The notes: a model not told the origin generated them from the letters alone. Numbered from the stretch's first letter, positions 7,230-14,817 are shown. The stretch is 22,746 nucleotides of DNA from an uncultured Candidatus Melainabacteria bacterium (GCA_947525005.1 CANNUY010000022.1:1-22746); one strand, 5' to 3'. Numbers and translations are program-made.

Positions 7230-7954
7230 TATAATTGGAAATCCTTTCCTAAATAGAACTCTCTTGCAGTAGGGTCGTTTGCAACATCCTTACTTTTACC
7301 TTGAATTTTGATTTGACCATCAAAAATTACATAAGCTCTATCTGTAATAGAAAGTGTAGCCTTAGGGTTGTGGTCTGTAATCAAAACCCCTAAACCTTTT
7401 TCTTCTGAAATCTTTCTAATGTTATCTTTAATTTCACCAATCGCAATAGGGTCAATACCTGCAAATGGTTCATCAAGTAACATAAAATCAGGACTAGCTG
7501 CAAGCGCTCTTGCAATTTCTACCCTACGGCGTTCACCTCCAGATAGTGCAACAGATGGTGATTTTCTAAGTTTCAATACACCAAACTCTGTCAACAATTC
7601 TTCTAACATTCTTGTTTTTTCGCACTCTGTTAGTTTGTCGTTCATCTCAAGAACAAGTTTGATATTGTCTTCAACATTCAATCCTCTAAAGATAGAGTTT
7701 TCTTGTGGCAGATAACCAATCCCAGATTTTGCTCTTTCGTTCATTGGCCATGCCGTAACATCTTGGTCATCAAGGAAAATTTGACCACTGTTTGGTCTAA
7801 CTAAGCCGACAACCATATAAAAAGTTGTTGTTTTACCTGCACCATTTGGACCTAGCAAACATACAACTTCTCCTTTATCCATGTAAAAAGAGATATCGTT
7901 TACAACACTTCTATCTCCATATATTTTAACTAAATTCTTTGTAGTAATACGCAT
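7229..7954 (-). CDS. lptB: LPS export ABC transporter ATPase LptB
   Basis: 241 aa, full family length. Walker A GPNGAGKT (35-42), Q-loop Gln84 in YLPQE, signature LSGGE (137-141), Walker B FMLLDE (157-162, catalytic Glu162) and switch His195 in TDHN. FRGLNVEDN (89-97) and FYLGKDF at the C-terminus are typical of LptB and separate it from LivF/LivG relatives. It powers LPS extraction together with the LptF/G protein encoded immediately downstream. ATG is preceded by AGAGG about seven bases upstream. First gene of the lptB-lptF/G-glycosidase unit, transcribed away from the gene at 8118. Confidence 0.95.
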   Translation of the reverse strand: MRITTKNLVKIYGDRSVVNDISFYMDKGEVVCLLGPNGAGKTTTFYMVVGLVRPNSGQIFLDDQDVTAWPMNERAKSGIGYLPQENSIFRGLNVEDNIKLVLEMNDKLTECEKTRMLEELLTEFGVLKLRKSPSVALSGGERRRVEIARALAASPDFMLLDEPFAGIDPIAIGEIKDNIRKISEEKGLGVLITDHNPKATLSITDRAYVIFDGQIKIQGKSKDVANDPTAREFYLGKDFQL

Positions 7955-7977
7955 ATACTTACCTCTTTATTAGCATT

Positions 7978-7983
7978 ATTATA
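7978..7983 (-). promoter_or_regulatory. Likely -10 box of the lptB operon
   Basis: Perfect TATAAT on the minus strand, about 24 bases before the lptB ATG, leaving a short leader with AGAGG. No good -35 is seen at normal spacing. Confidence 0.5.
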
Positions 7984-8090
7984 CCTCAAAAAGATATTCG
8001 ATGGGTATAATCAGTGAATTATTTAGATTAAGAAATGTAAAAATTAGCCAACAATTAATCAAATAGAGTTCTTGATTAACATTATCTCAT

Positions 8091-8096
8091 TATAAT
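8091..8096 (+). promoter_or_regulatory. Likely -10 box of the transglycosylase-like gene
   Basis: TATAAT 22 bases before the ATG at 8118, giving a leader of about 15 bases containing the GAAGGAG Shine-Dalgarno. The -35 candidate (TTCTTG, 16-base spacer) is poor. A second TATAAT at 8006-8011 is a further candidate. Confidence 0.55.
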
Positions 8097-8117
8097 CAAC
8101 CAGTGAAGGAGATAATA

Positions 8118-9320
8118 ATGAATTTAAACATTGCCCCAATGAGTTTTGCATCAAAATATCAAGTAACAGATAAAAAAAATAATGTTATTCAGGAACATGA
8201 TATAAAACAAACAGGTTCATACACTGAGCCTCAAGTGGTTATTTGTAGTGCCAAAAACGATAAAACAGGCAATATTGAGGATCAAACAATGCAATTAAGT
8301 CATCTTAACAAACTGTACTCAATTGCATCTAACAAAGTTGTTGGAATCCTTGTTCCATTGATGTTTTGGGGTGGTTTAGAAGTTTCTGACCTTTCATCAA
8401 GATATAATGCGTTTGATTATTCAGAGCCTTTGACAACTGAATATACAGAAAAAACTAAAGATGATATTTGTGAAGAAATGACATTATCCCCTGAAATAGA
8501 AAAGAACATTGATAATATTGGTTCACAAGGTAAAAGATTTCTTTCTTCTCTTGCTGAAAATAAAGAAAATTTAATGAATGATTTAAATTTAAACGACAAA
8601 CAATATGATGATTTGGCTGATATTGCACTTAAAATTTCTAAAAATGAAAGCCAATTTGGAAAAAGTTTAAAATATAAAGGATACATGGTTACAGAAAGCT
8701 ATATGCTAGGTGCTTATGGAGCTTCTAAATTGCGTGAACACACAAGTGTTGATAAAGATGGTACATTATCTAGGGGAATGACACAATATAAAGTTTCATT
8801 TGCAAATGATAAAGAGAAAAAATTGCTTGATAAATATGATGTAACTTATAACAATTTAACAACAAATGTTCAATATCCTGAAAAATCAGCAATAGCAACA
8901 ATGATACATTTAGGAACATTGCAAAAAGGTTATGAAAACTATTCTGAAAAAATGAATGAAATTGCTCCTGATTTAACTAATCCTGATGTTCAAAAATCTA
9001 TTCAAAATGCCAAAACAATAATATTTGACGATGAATTAAGACCTAAAGCATTAAAGGCTTTGACTCAAAAAAATGATTCAAAAGAAGAAGCTAAAGCTCT
9101 AAAAGATGCTAACTTGACTAAAAATGACTTAGACGATTTAAGAACTTTTGCAAAAGGAGTAAAACTCTCTGAAAAAGCATATGTTGCATCACGTTGGCCA
9201 GGAAAGAATATTTATCCTTATGGAAAATCTGCGGATTTAGGTTGTGCTAATCTTCTTAAAGCTGCTGCAGGTGTTGGATATATTGCAAATATTACAAAAG
9301 ATATAGAAATCCCAGAATAA
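8118..9320 (+). CDS. Unknown protein with possible lysozyme/lytic transglycosylase-like region
   Basis: 400 aa from the ATG at 8118, chosen because AAGGAG lies seven bases upstream; the GTG at 8103 falls before that Shine-Dalgarno. No signal peptide: the N-terminus MNLNIAPMSFASKYQ resembles the short Phe-containing starts of other proteins here. A short hydrophobic stretch at about 73-86 (KVVGILVPLMFWGG) may anchor it. Residues about 165-275 show an order reminiscent of family 1 transglycosylases: ALKISKNESQFG (Glu177 as candidate catalytic acid), SRGMTQ (218-223, compare GLMQ) and PEKSAIATMIHLG, although the spacing between the first two is longer than usual. The C-terminus has ASRWPG and a Gly/Ala-rich tail. 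It has its own promoter and terminator. If correct it would cut peptidoglycan; otherwise it is a lineage-specific protein of unknown role. Confidence 0.6.
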   Translation: MNLNIAPMSFASKYQVTDKKNNVIQEHDIKQTGSYTEPQVVICSAKNDKTGNIEDQTMQLSHLNKLYSIASNKVVGILVPLMFWGGLEVSDLSSRYNAFDYSEPLTTEYTEKTKDDICEEMTLSPEIEKNIDNIGSQGKRFLSSLAENKENLMNDLNLNDKQYDDLADIALKISKNESQFGKSLKYKGYMVTESYMLGAYGASKLREHTSVDKDGTLSRGMTQYKVSFANDKEKKLLDKYDVTYNNLTTNVQYPEKSAIATMIHLGTLQKGYENYSEKMNEIAPDLTNPDVQKSIQNAKTIIFDDELRPKALKALTQKNDSKEEAKALKDANLTKNDLDDLRTFAKGVKLSEKAYVASRWPGKNIYPYGKSADLGCANLLKAAAGVGYIANITKDIEIPE

Positions 9321-9341
9321 CAAAATTTAAAAAATAGAAAT

Positions 9342-9371
9342 AAAAAAACTTCTCTGATGAGAAGTTTTTTT
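9342..9371. terminator. Bidirectional terminator between the 8118 gene and tRNA-Leu
   Basis: Stem ACTTCTC (9348-9354) / GAGAAGT (9359-9365) with loop TGAT, extended by an A-run on the left and a T-run on the right (total 13 bp). It can end the plus-strand gene at 9320 and, read on the minus strand, the tRNA transcript. Confidence 0.85.
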
Positions 9372-9376
9372 TAAAT

Positions 9377-9460
9377 TGCCGATGGTCGGGGTCGAACCGA
9401 CACGTAGTTGCCTACACCAGATTTTGAGTCTAGCACGTCTACCAATTCCATCACATCGGC
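9377..9460 (-). tRNA. tRNA-Leu (anticodon CAA)
   Basis: 84 nt on the minus strand. Acceptor stem GCCGATG (9460-9454) pairs with CATCGGC (9384-9378), with A as discriminator. Anticodon loop CTCAAAA gives CAA, on a five-pair stem with one G-U. A long variable arm and a GGTTCGACCCC T-arm are present, as expected for a class II leucine tRNA. The 3' CCA is not encoded. Confidence 0.95.
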
Positions 9461-9482
9461 TTATTAAATTTTCAACAAAAAT

Positions 9483-9511
9483 ATCATAGCAAAAAAAATT
9501 TAAAATTACAA
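9483..9511 (-). promoter_or_regulatory. Promoter of tRNA-Leu
   Basis: Minus-strand TTGTAA (9511-9506) and TATGAT (9488-9483) with an exact 17-base spacer. The predicted start lies about 16 bases before the mature 5' end of the tRNA. Confidence 0.6.
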
Positions 9512-9595
9512 ATATTATTTTACTTTTTAAAAATTATCATTAAAAAACTATTAAAAGGTGTATTAAATTTTCTCAGGCAAGGTAAAAATATCTAT

Positions 9596-10381
9596 ATGAA
9601 GAAAGTGTTTTTAAGTATTGTAATATGTTTATTTGTAGCTATTCCTGCTAATGCTACTGTTATGCAAGGTGGAGTTTCTCAATCTCAAACCTATACTCGT
9701 TATAACAAAGTAATTGATAAAACAACAAAATTACCTATAGCGAACGCTAAAATAACAGTTCCCTCACAAAATTACACAACATATTCAAACAAAAACGGTG
9801 AATTCCAACTAAACACGCCTATTTATAAACCAACATTTTTATCTGTTGAAAAACAAAACTATAAACCATTTTCTGTCACAATCTCTAGACACTCAACCAC
9901 TCAGCCATTTACACTTAGCATAGAAAAATCAAATACGTTTGATATTAAAATAGATTCAGACTTATGTCATCTTGGCGATAATAATTATTCAGGATATTCT
10001 GCAAACGCAGGTGAATTCAAAAGCCGTGCTGTTGGACCAGTTTATAAAAAGAATTTTTATATAAGCAGAAATAATTTTACAAAACAAAACTACTTAGTAA
10101 TAGGTTCAATTATCGGTATTGATACAGCAATAGCAAGAGGCATGGGACAAAATAAAATAACAAACTCTTTTGCAAGCCCACCATCAGTGTATCTAAACGG
10201 AGTTAAAATTGCAGAAATAAAAGTAAATGGTGATAATCAAAGAATAAAACTTCCAACGAGCCTTATTAAATGGAATCAAAACAATACAATTTCTATTAAA
10301 GCAGGTATAAATCTTATGCAAACAGCTTATATTGATTATGATGATTTTGAATTTATGAACGTAAGTGTTCAAGTATTCTAA
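9596..10381 (+). CDS. Secreted protein with carboxypeptidase regulatory-like domain
   Basis: 261 aa with a clear Sec signal peptide (KK at 2-3, hydrophobic to about 17, cleavage after ANA at about 20). Residues about 35-105 look like a carboxypeptidase regulatory-like beta-sandwich: a KVIDKTTKLPIANAKITV strand pair, then TTYSNKNGEFQL and a PFSVTISR strand. Such domains are common in surface or outer-membrane-associated proteins and have no catalysis of their own. The C-terminal about 150 residues are beta-rich, with a VYLNGVKIAEI segment reminiscent of a jelly-roll. The Shine-Dalgarno is weak (AAGG about 12 bases from the ATG). It ends 13 bases from the convergent sigma-factor gene. Function unknown; probably cell-surface or periplasmic. 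Confidence 0.7.
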   Translation: MKKVFLSIVICLFVAIPANATVMQGGVSQSQTYTRYNKVIDKTTKLPIANAKITVPSQNYTTYSNKNGEFQLNTPIYKPTFLSVEKQNYKPFSVTISRHSTTQPFTLSIEKSNTFDIKIDSDLCHLGDNNYSGYSANAGEFKSRAVGPVYKKNFYISRNNFTKQNYLVIGSIIGIDTAIARGMGQNKITNSFASPPSVYLNGVKIAEIKVNGDNQRIKLPTSLIKWNQNNTISIKAGINLMQTAYIDYDDFEFMNVSVQVF

Positions 10382-10394
10382 ACCACGAAAATTT

Positions 10395-11030
10395 TTAGTA
10401 ATCGTTTCTGCCTTTAGTTTTTAAATACTCTCTGATTTGAACCAAAGCCCCTTGAATAATTCTTGTAATTCTAGAAGGTGAAAGTCCAATCATAGTAGCG
10501 ATGTCTTTTGCTTGCATGTTTCTATAGAATCTATATTCAACAACAGTTCTTTCTTTTTGAGGTAAATTTGCAATAGCTTCCTTTATCAAACGACTCATTT
10601 CCACAATTTCTGCTTTTTCATCAGGCAAAGCATGTGGGTCTTTAATAAAATCGAATGGCGAATCGTTATCAGAAGCGGCAGCAGCTAAACTATCGATGGA
10701 TAAAATAGATTCATAAACAGCTTCTTTAACCTTGTTTGGATTATCTGGATCTTCATCATCGTTTTCTGGCTTATGTTTTAATGAATACCATTTGTAACGA
10801 TGTCTAAGCTCGTTTCTAATAGCCCATTTAACAGCAGTACCCATATAAGAGTCGTTGTATTTTGCAAGTTGTTCTTCAGTTTTATCTTTAATCATTGCTT
10901 GCACAGCAATGATGCCAATACTGACCAACTCCTCGTACTCTATCATGTGATTGGGTACTCTGCGTTGTTCAATCTTTGCCACTCTCTGTACTATGCTTAC
11001 ATATTGTTTTAAACGAGTTTTGTTATCCAT
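10395..11030 (-). CDS. Sigma-70 family factor, flagellar/FliA-like
   Basis: 211 aa. Region 2 at about 8-80 (a YEELVSIGIIAVQAMIKD segment like the core-binding/-10-recognition helix, and a VKWAIRNELRHR helix) and region 4 at about 150-203, with a helix-turn-helix near 174-193 (AKDIATMIGLSPSRITRIIQ). Region 1 is absent and region 3 is replaced by an acidic linker (about 88-145). The size and its position 34 bases after flhB suggest an alternative sigma factor of the FliA/SigD kind that could direct export-apparatus genes, but the region 2 sequence is divergent, so a general-stress-type factor is possible. The Shine-Dalgarno is weak. No anti-sigma gene is visible beside it. Confidence 0.8.
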   Translation of the reverse strand: MDNKTRLKQYVSIVQRVAKIEQRRVPNHMIEYEELVSIGIIAVQAMIKDKTEEQLAKYNDSYMGTAVKWAIRNELRHRYKWYSLKHKPENDDEDPDNPNKVKEAVYESILSIDSLAAAASDNDSPFDFIKDPHALPDEKAEIVEMSRLIKEAIANLPQKERTVVEYRFYRNMQAKDIATMIGLSPSRITRIIQGALVQIREYLKTKGRNDY

Positions 11031-11064
11031 CGAATCATACTCAATAATACAAATTTATAATACC

Positions 11065-12126
11065 TTACTTTTGTTTATTTTTCAAGTTGTAAACAAAAAG
11101 TAGTATTTCAGCAACAGCTTTAAATAATTCAGGAGGTATCTGTTGCCCTATTTCTACCATTCTATATAGTGCTCTCGCTACAGGTGCGTTATCAACAACA
11201 GGAACATTGTTTTCTTCTGCAATCCTAATAATTTCTTTTGCAATCAACTCAGCACCCTTAACCAATAAAGTTGGTGACATCATTGTTTGTGCATCATATT
11301 TCAAAGCGCACGCAACGTGGGTGGGGTTTCTTACTACAAAATCTGCTTCAGCAACTGAGTCCATAGCTCCTCTTTGTAACATCTGCATACGTCTTTGTCT
11401 TAATGCTGATTTTACATGAGGATCACCTTCTGAGTTTTTATATTCGTCTTTGATTTCTTTAAAAGACATTTTTTGGTCTTTCATAAACTTCCATCTTGTT
11501 ACACCATAATCTGCAACGGCAATTATAAAAAACGCCAAACAAGCTTTATATATAAAGTCTTTTATTAAAGACCCAAACTCATTCATTACGGCAAAGTTAT
11601 TATCAATCGCTGCGAGCATCAAAATACCTTTTAAATGTGCAGAGTAAACAACCCAACCAATCAAGCCTAAAATACAAACTTTCAAAATGTTCTTAAACAA
11701 CTCAAACACTGTTTTTACAGTAAACAAGTTCTTAAAATATTTTGTAGGGTTCAATTTATCAAGTTTAGGTATCAAAGGTGCAATCGCAACTAATGGTCCA
11801 ACCTGTATAAAATCAGCTAACGCTGCAATCCCAGCAGCTACAACCAACGTCAAACCAATGATAACAAGACAAGGAACTAAAGCTGTTGTCAAAATATAAA
11901 CGTAACCAATAGAATCGACATGCTGATTAGGTATCTGTGAATACAGGTTCTTAAACAACCCACAAATTAAGTCCCAAGTGATTGGAGCCATTAACAATAT
12001 AAACGTAAACACAACTAACATAGAAATAGCAGTTGAAACGTCTTTTGACTTTACAACTTGACCTTCTTTTCTTGCTCTTTGTAGTTTTTGGGGGGTCGCA
12101 TCAAACTGCTTATCTTCATCACCCAT
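11065..12126 (-). CDS. flhB: FlhB/SctU-family type III export switch protein
   Basis: 353 aa. Starts with the family motif ATPQKLQRARKEGQV (10-24), followed by four membrane segments (about 30-50, 80-108, 145-172, 188-208), a charged linker and a cytoplasmic domain. The self-cleavage motif NPTH is intact at 267-270. The C-terminus GQQIPPELFKAVAEIL (327-342) is closer to flagellar FlhB than to injectisome SctU. Role: inner-membrane part of the type III export gate that switches substrate class after autocleavage. No other export-apparatus gene is in the window, so a flagellum or injectisome cannot be confirmed. AAAGG precedes the ATG. It is followed by the sigma-factor gene and preceded by aroA 64 bases upstream. 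Confidence 0.88.
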   Translation of the reverse strand: MGDEDKQFDATPQKLQRARKEGQVVKSKDVSTAISMLVVFTFILLMAPITWDLICGLFKNLYSQIPNQHVDSIGYVYILTTALVPCLVIIGLTLVVAAGIAALADFIQVGPLVAIAPLIPKLDKLNPTKYFKNLFTVKTVFELFKNILKVCILGLIGWVVYSAHLKGILMLAAIDNNFAVMNEFGSLIKDFIYKACLAFFIIAVADYGVTRWKFMKDQKMSFKEIKDEYKNSEGDPHVKSALRQRRMQMLQRGAMDSVAEADFVVRNPTHVACALKYDAQTMMSPTLLVKGAELIAKEIIRIAEENNVPVVDNAPVARALYRMVEIGQQIPPELFKAVAEILLFVYNLKNKQK

Positions 12127-12190
12127 TTGTAATAGCCTTTCACTTTGTTATTACATAATATCATGGATTTTATTTTAATAGAACAGGGTA

Positions 12191-13468
12191 TCAAAGATTT
12201 TCAAAGATTTGCAAAAATTCAGGGAAAGATATATCTACCCATTCAAATCCTTTTATCAAAATTTCTTTTTCGCACAAAAGACCTGCTACATAATATGTCA
12301 TCGCTAACCTGTGATCGTGAAAAGTTTCAAGTTCTGCATCACCTTTTAGTTTTGTTCCACCATAAACTATAAATCCATCAGGTTTTTCGTCAATATTAGC
12401 ACCGATAGAAATTAGTCCATTAACAATCGTAGAAATTCTATCAGATTCTTTTTTCCTTAAATCTTCTGCATTCTTAACAACCGTTTCACCCTCTGCCTGA
12501 GTGGCTAATAATGCGATTACAGGTAATTCATCAATCAATCTAGGTATATCGCTACCAGATATTTCACAACCAACGAGTTTTGAATATCTTACTCTAATAT
12601 CTCCGACAAGTTCACCAGAAACCTCTGATTGAGAAAGTATCTCAATATTTCCTTGCATACGTTTTACAACATCAAGAATCCCTGTTCTAGTAGGGTTTAA
12701 TCCTACATTTTTAATTATTATATATGAATTAGGAACAATTAAACCTGCAACGATAAAAAATGATGCTGATGAAATATCCCCTGCAACATCTATCTCTACA
12801 GGATTTAAAACAGATTTTTCGACAGTTGCAATAGGACCATCAGTTGATATTTTTGCTCCCATATATTTTAATAATAATTCTGTATGGTTTCTTGATAAAT
12901 ATGGTTCAACTACAGAGGTTTTACCTTCTGCATTTAACCCTGCTAGCAAAACGCAAGATTTTACTTGTGCTGATGCAATCGGAGATTTGTAAGTTATTCC
13001 ATTTAATTTTGTTCCAAAAATTTTCAAAGGAGCTTTATAATCCACAGATTCAATTTGTCCACCCATCATCTCTAAGGGTGTTATAACTCTTTTCATAGGA
13101 CGTTTAGATAAACTCTCATCACCAAATAAAATGCTATCAAAATTTTGTCCTGCCAAAATTCCTGAGCACAGTCTCATAGTCGTTCCTGAATTGCCACAAT
13201 TCAATGGCGCCGTTGGTTTTATTAAAGTTCCATTTGATGTGATTTTTAGGACTCGTTCATCTAAAAACTCAATTTTTGCACCTAAATTTTCAAATAAAGA
13301 TTTTGTTGATAAACAATCAGCTCCAAGTGAAAAATTTTTAATAATAGAAGTCCCTTTTGCTAAAGAGCTAAACATTACAGCTCTATGGGAAATAGATTTG
13401 TCTGCTGGTATTATAAACTCACCATTTAATCCTGTTTTTGCTTTATCTTTTGAAACTTTTATATCCAT
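12191..13468 (-). CDS. aroA: 3-phosphoshikimate 1-carboxyvinyltransferase (EPSP synthase)
   Basis: 425 aa, full length. Cytosolic; joins phosphoenolpyruvate to shikimate-3-phosphate in chorismate synthesis. Recognised by PADKSISHR (21-29), NCGNSGTTMRL (90-100), DESLSKRPMKRV (117-128), IDELPVIALLAT, LRKKESDRI and FHDHRLAMTYYVAG. The GNSGTT sequence resembles Bacillus-type enzymes. The ATG overlaps the stop of the small upstream ORF (TAATG), and the Shine-Dalgarno is weak, so translation is probably coupled. No other shikimate-pathway gene is present. Confidence 0.96.
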   Translation of the reverse strand: MDIKVSKDKAKTGLNGEFIIPADKSISHRAVMFSSLAKGTSIIKNFSLGADCLSTKSLFENLGAKIEFLDERVLKITSNGTLIKPTAPLNCGNSGTTMRLCSGILAGQNFDSILFGDESLSKRPMKRVITPLEMMGGQIESVDYKAPLKIFGTKLNGITYKSPIASAQVKSCVLLAGLNAEGKTSVVEPYLSRNHTELLLKYMGAKISTDGPIATVEKSVLNPVEIDVAGDISSASFFIVAGLIVPNSYIIIKNVGLNPTRTGILDVVKRMQGNIEILSQSEVSGELVGDIRVRYSKLVGCEISGSDIPRLIDELPVIALLATQAEGETVVKNAEDLRKKESDRISTIVNGLISIGANIDEKPDGFIVYGGTKLKGDAELETFHDHRLAMTYYVAGLLCEKEILIKGFEWVDISFPEFLQIFENL

Positions 13469-13845
13469 TAATTTACTAATCTTTCTGTTTCATTAAACAT
13501 TACCATATAAAAATCTGGTGGAGTCATGTGTGGATTATTTTTCATAAACTTTTTAACATTAAAATCATTTATATATTTATCAAGTTTTTTTAATATCTTT
13601 TCACTATCAGCATTAGCACGTTTCAATTTGTCGATATATTCAACAGCCATAGAGTAAACTTCCTCTTCTGATAGTTCAGGTTTTCCACCGATTTTTACTT
13701 CATCTGTTTCTTCTTGTTCTAGATATTTTTTTTCTTTTTTCTTTTGCTGTTCTTCTTTATTTTGTTTGCCTTCATCACTAGATGCAGAGTTTTCTATTTT
13801 AGCCTGCTCTGCGTTTCTCATAAAGTTGTTAATAAAGTTAAACAT
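13468..13845 (-). CDS. Small charged hypothetical protein coupled to aroA
   Basis: 125 aa, not recognised. Residues 1-12 are hydrophobic/aromatic (MFNFINNFMRNA), 20-55 are very rich in Glu, Lys and Gln and look disordered, and 58-125 form a helical domain (EEEVYSMAVEYIDKLK, SEKILKKLDKYINDF) ending in HMTPPDFYMVMFNETERLV. GGAGAT precedes the ATG by eight bases. Its stop overlaps the aroA start by one base. It is probably the first gene of the aroA-flhB-sigma stretch. Confidence 0.75.
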   Translation of the reverse strand: MFNFINNFMRNAEQAKIENSASSDEGKQNKEEQQKKKEKKYLEQEETDEVKIGGKPELSEEEVYSMAVEYIDKLKRANADSEKILKKLDKYINDFNVKKFMKNNPHMTPPDFYMVMFNETERLVN

Positions 13846-13948
13846 TCTATATCTCCAAGATGTATATTAAATTATACGAATTTTTTGAAGATTAATCAAC
13901 CCAGAGGGTGTGAGAAGAATAATTCTTGTAAAATAAAAGTACGTAGGG

Positions 13949-13969
13949 ATTCCGAAATAAATTCGGAAT
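13949..13969. repeat. Palindromic repeat unit (ATTCCGAA / TTCGGAAT)
   Basis: Perfect 8-bp arms around a 5-base loop, flanked by AGGG on the left and GAC on the right. It is the reverse orientation of the GTCATTC...GAATCCCT module seen at 21671. It lies within the 358-base gene-free stretch 13846-14203. Confidence 0.75.
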
Positions 13970-13993
13970 GACTGTATATATTGGGGTTTAGTT

Positions 13994-14014
13994 ACCCTGA
14001 ACTTGTTTCAGGGT
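13994..14014. repeat. Palindromic repeat unit (ACCCTGAA / TTCAGGGT)
   Basis: Perfect 8-bp arms with loop CTTGT. It has the same loop and layout as the unit at 21674-21694, but three arm positions are changed in both arms, so pairing is kept. Confidence 0.75.
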
Positions 14015-14035
14015 CTCCTCAACATCTTTATAGGG

Positions 14036-14072
14036 ATCCCACTGAACATGCAGAACTTTTGGTTTATGGATT
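14036..14072 (+). repeat. Repeat copy ATCCCACTGAACAT...TTTATGGATT
   Basis: 37 bases matching 215-251 and 22075-22111 with a few substitutions; a truncated join of the module 1 end and module 2 end. Confidence 0.75.
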
Positions 14073-14073
14073 C

Positions 14074-14100
14074 TAAAGCTCAAACATAGTTTGAGCTTTA
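14074..14100. repeat. Perfect 12-bp hairpin
   Basis: TAAAGCTCAAAC / GTTTGAGCTTTA with loop ATA, directly after the repeat copy at 14036. It has no U-tract, so it is more likely a repeat core than a terminator. Confidence 0.7.
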
Positions 14101-14130
14101 CAAGGACGTTTTATCTTACACAAAATAAAA

Positions 14131-14155
14131 AAGCGTTCTTGAGAACTGAACGCTT
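14131..14155 (-). terminator. Terminator of the Gln-rich protein gene
   Basis: AAGCGTTC (14131-14138) / GAACGCTT (14148-14155), 9-base loop, followed on the minus strand by TTTTTTATTTT. It lies about 50 bases after the stop at 14204. Confidence 0.8.
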
Positions 14156-14203
14156 GAAATTATAGGGAAAATTAACGATAGACTAATTTTTGGCTACATT
14201 AAA

Positions 14204-14710
14204 TTATAATGCTAAGCCAAGTTTTAACTTGTTTTGAAGTGCGATGATTTCACTACTCAATTCAAAAGGTTTTGCTTGTTGTACTTGTTGATTAGCACTT
14301 CCTGCAAACGCTTGAGTTTGATCATCTGGCACTTGTTTGTTTTGAACACCGTTTTGTGCTTCCAAACCTTGTGGTTGTTGAATTTGTTGAGTTGGTTGCA
14401 AACCATCAACTTGTTGCGTTTGTCCTGCTGGTTGAATTGTTGCAGGCATTGAATTTACACCTTGTACAAATTGTGAAATGTCTGTAATTTGTACGTGTTG
14501 TGATGAAGCTTCAGCTTGCACACGTTCTGTCATTTGTTGTTGTAATTCAGCTACTTTTTGATTGATTTTGTTTTGTGCTTGAGTTTCTGTTTTTACTGAA
14601 TTCTCATCAATTCCTAAAGCTCTCAATTTGTTCAATGTTTCTGGTTTGATACCATCTGTTTGACCACAGAAACCAAAATGATTTAGACTACCTATAGAAT
14701 TGACTGACAT
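14204..14710 (-). CDS. Gln-rich hypothetical protein with short Phe-containing N-terminus
   Basis: 168 aa, not recognised by function. The start MSVNSIGSLNHFGFCGQ has no hydrophobic signal but resembles the N-termini of other proteins in this window and of what I recall from Gastranaerophilales. Residues 22-65 form a helix (TLNKLRALGIDENSVKTETQ, then a Gln-rich coiled-coil-like run). Residues 80-145 are low-complexity Gln/Pro. A short helix (SEIIALQNKLKLGL) closes the protein. AGGGG lies six bases before the ATG. It is monocistronic with a terminator. A secreted or surface-associated role is only a guess. Confidence 0.65.
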   Translation of the reverse strand: MSVNSIGSLNHFGFCGQTDGIKPETLNKLRALGIDENSVKTETQAQNKINQKVAELQQQMTERVQAEASSQHVQITDISQFVQGVNSMPATIQPAGQTQQVDGLQPTQQIQQPQGLEAQNGVQNKQVPDDQTQAFAGSANQQVQQAKPFELSSEIIALQNKLKLGLAL

Positions 14711-14817
14711 AACGTACCCCTGATTGATTTTTTCAACTCTCTAGTTAACGACATTTTTTTATCAATCTTTAGGGTTTTATTTTAATTCGTTACATTTATT
14801 TACAATCGATTGTTTAT

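Noticed and set aside
8103..8117. GTG start 15 bases upstream for the 8118 gene
   Set aside because: The GTG precedes the AAGGAG that serves the ATG at 8118, and no ribosome binding site lies upstream of it.
13744..13971. Plus-strand ORF of 75 codons over the repeat region
   Set aside because: It runs antisense to the start of the 13845 gene and through repeat palindromes; no ribosome binding site and low-complexity product.
14074..14100. 12-bp perfect hairpin as a terminator
   Set aside because: No T-run follows on either strand, and a proper terminator for the neighbouring gene is at 14131-14155.
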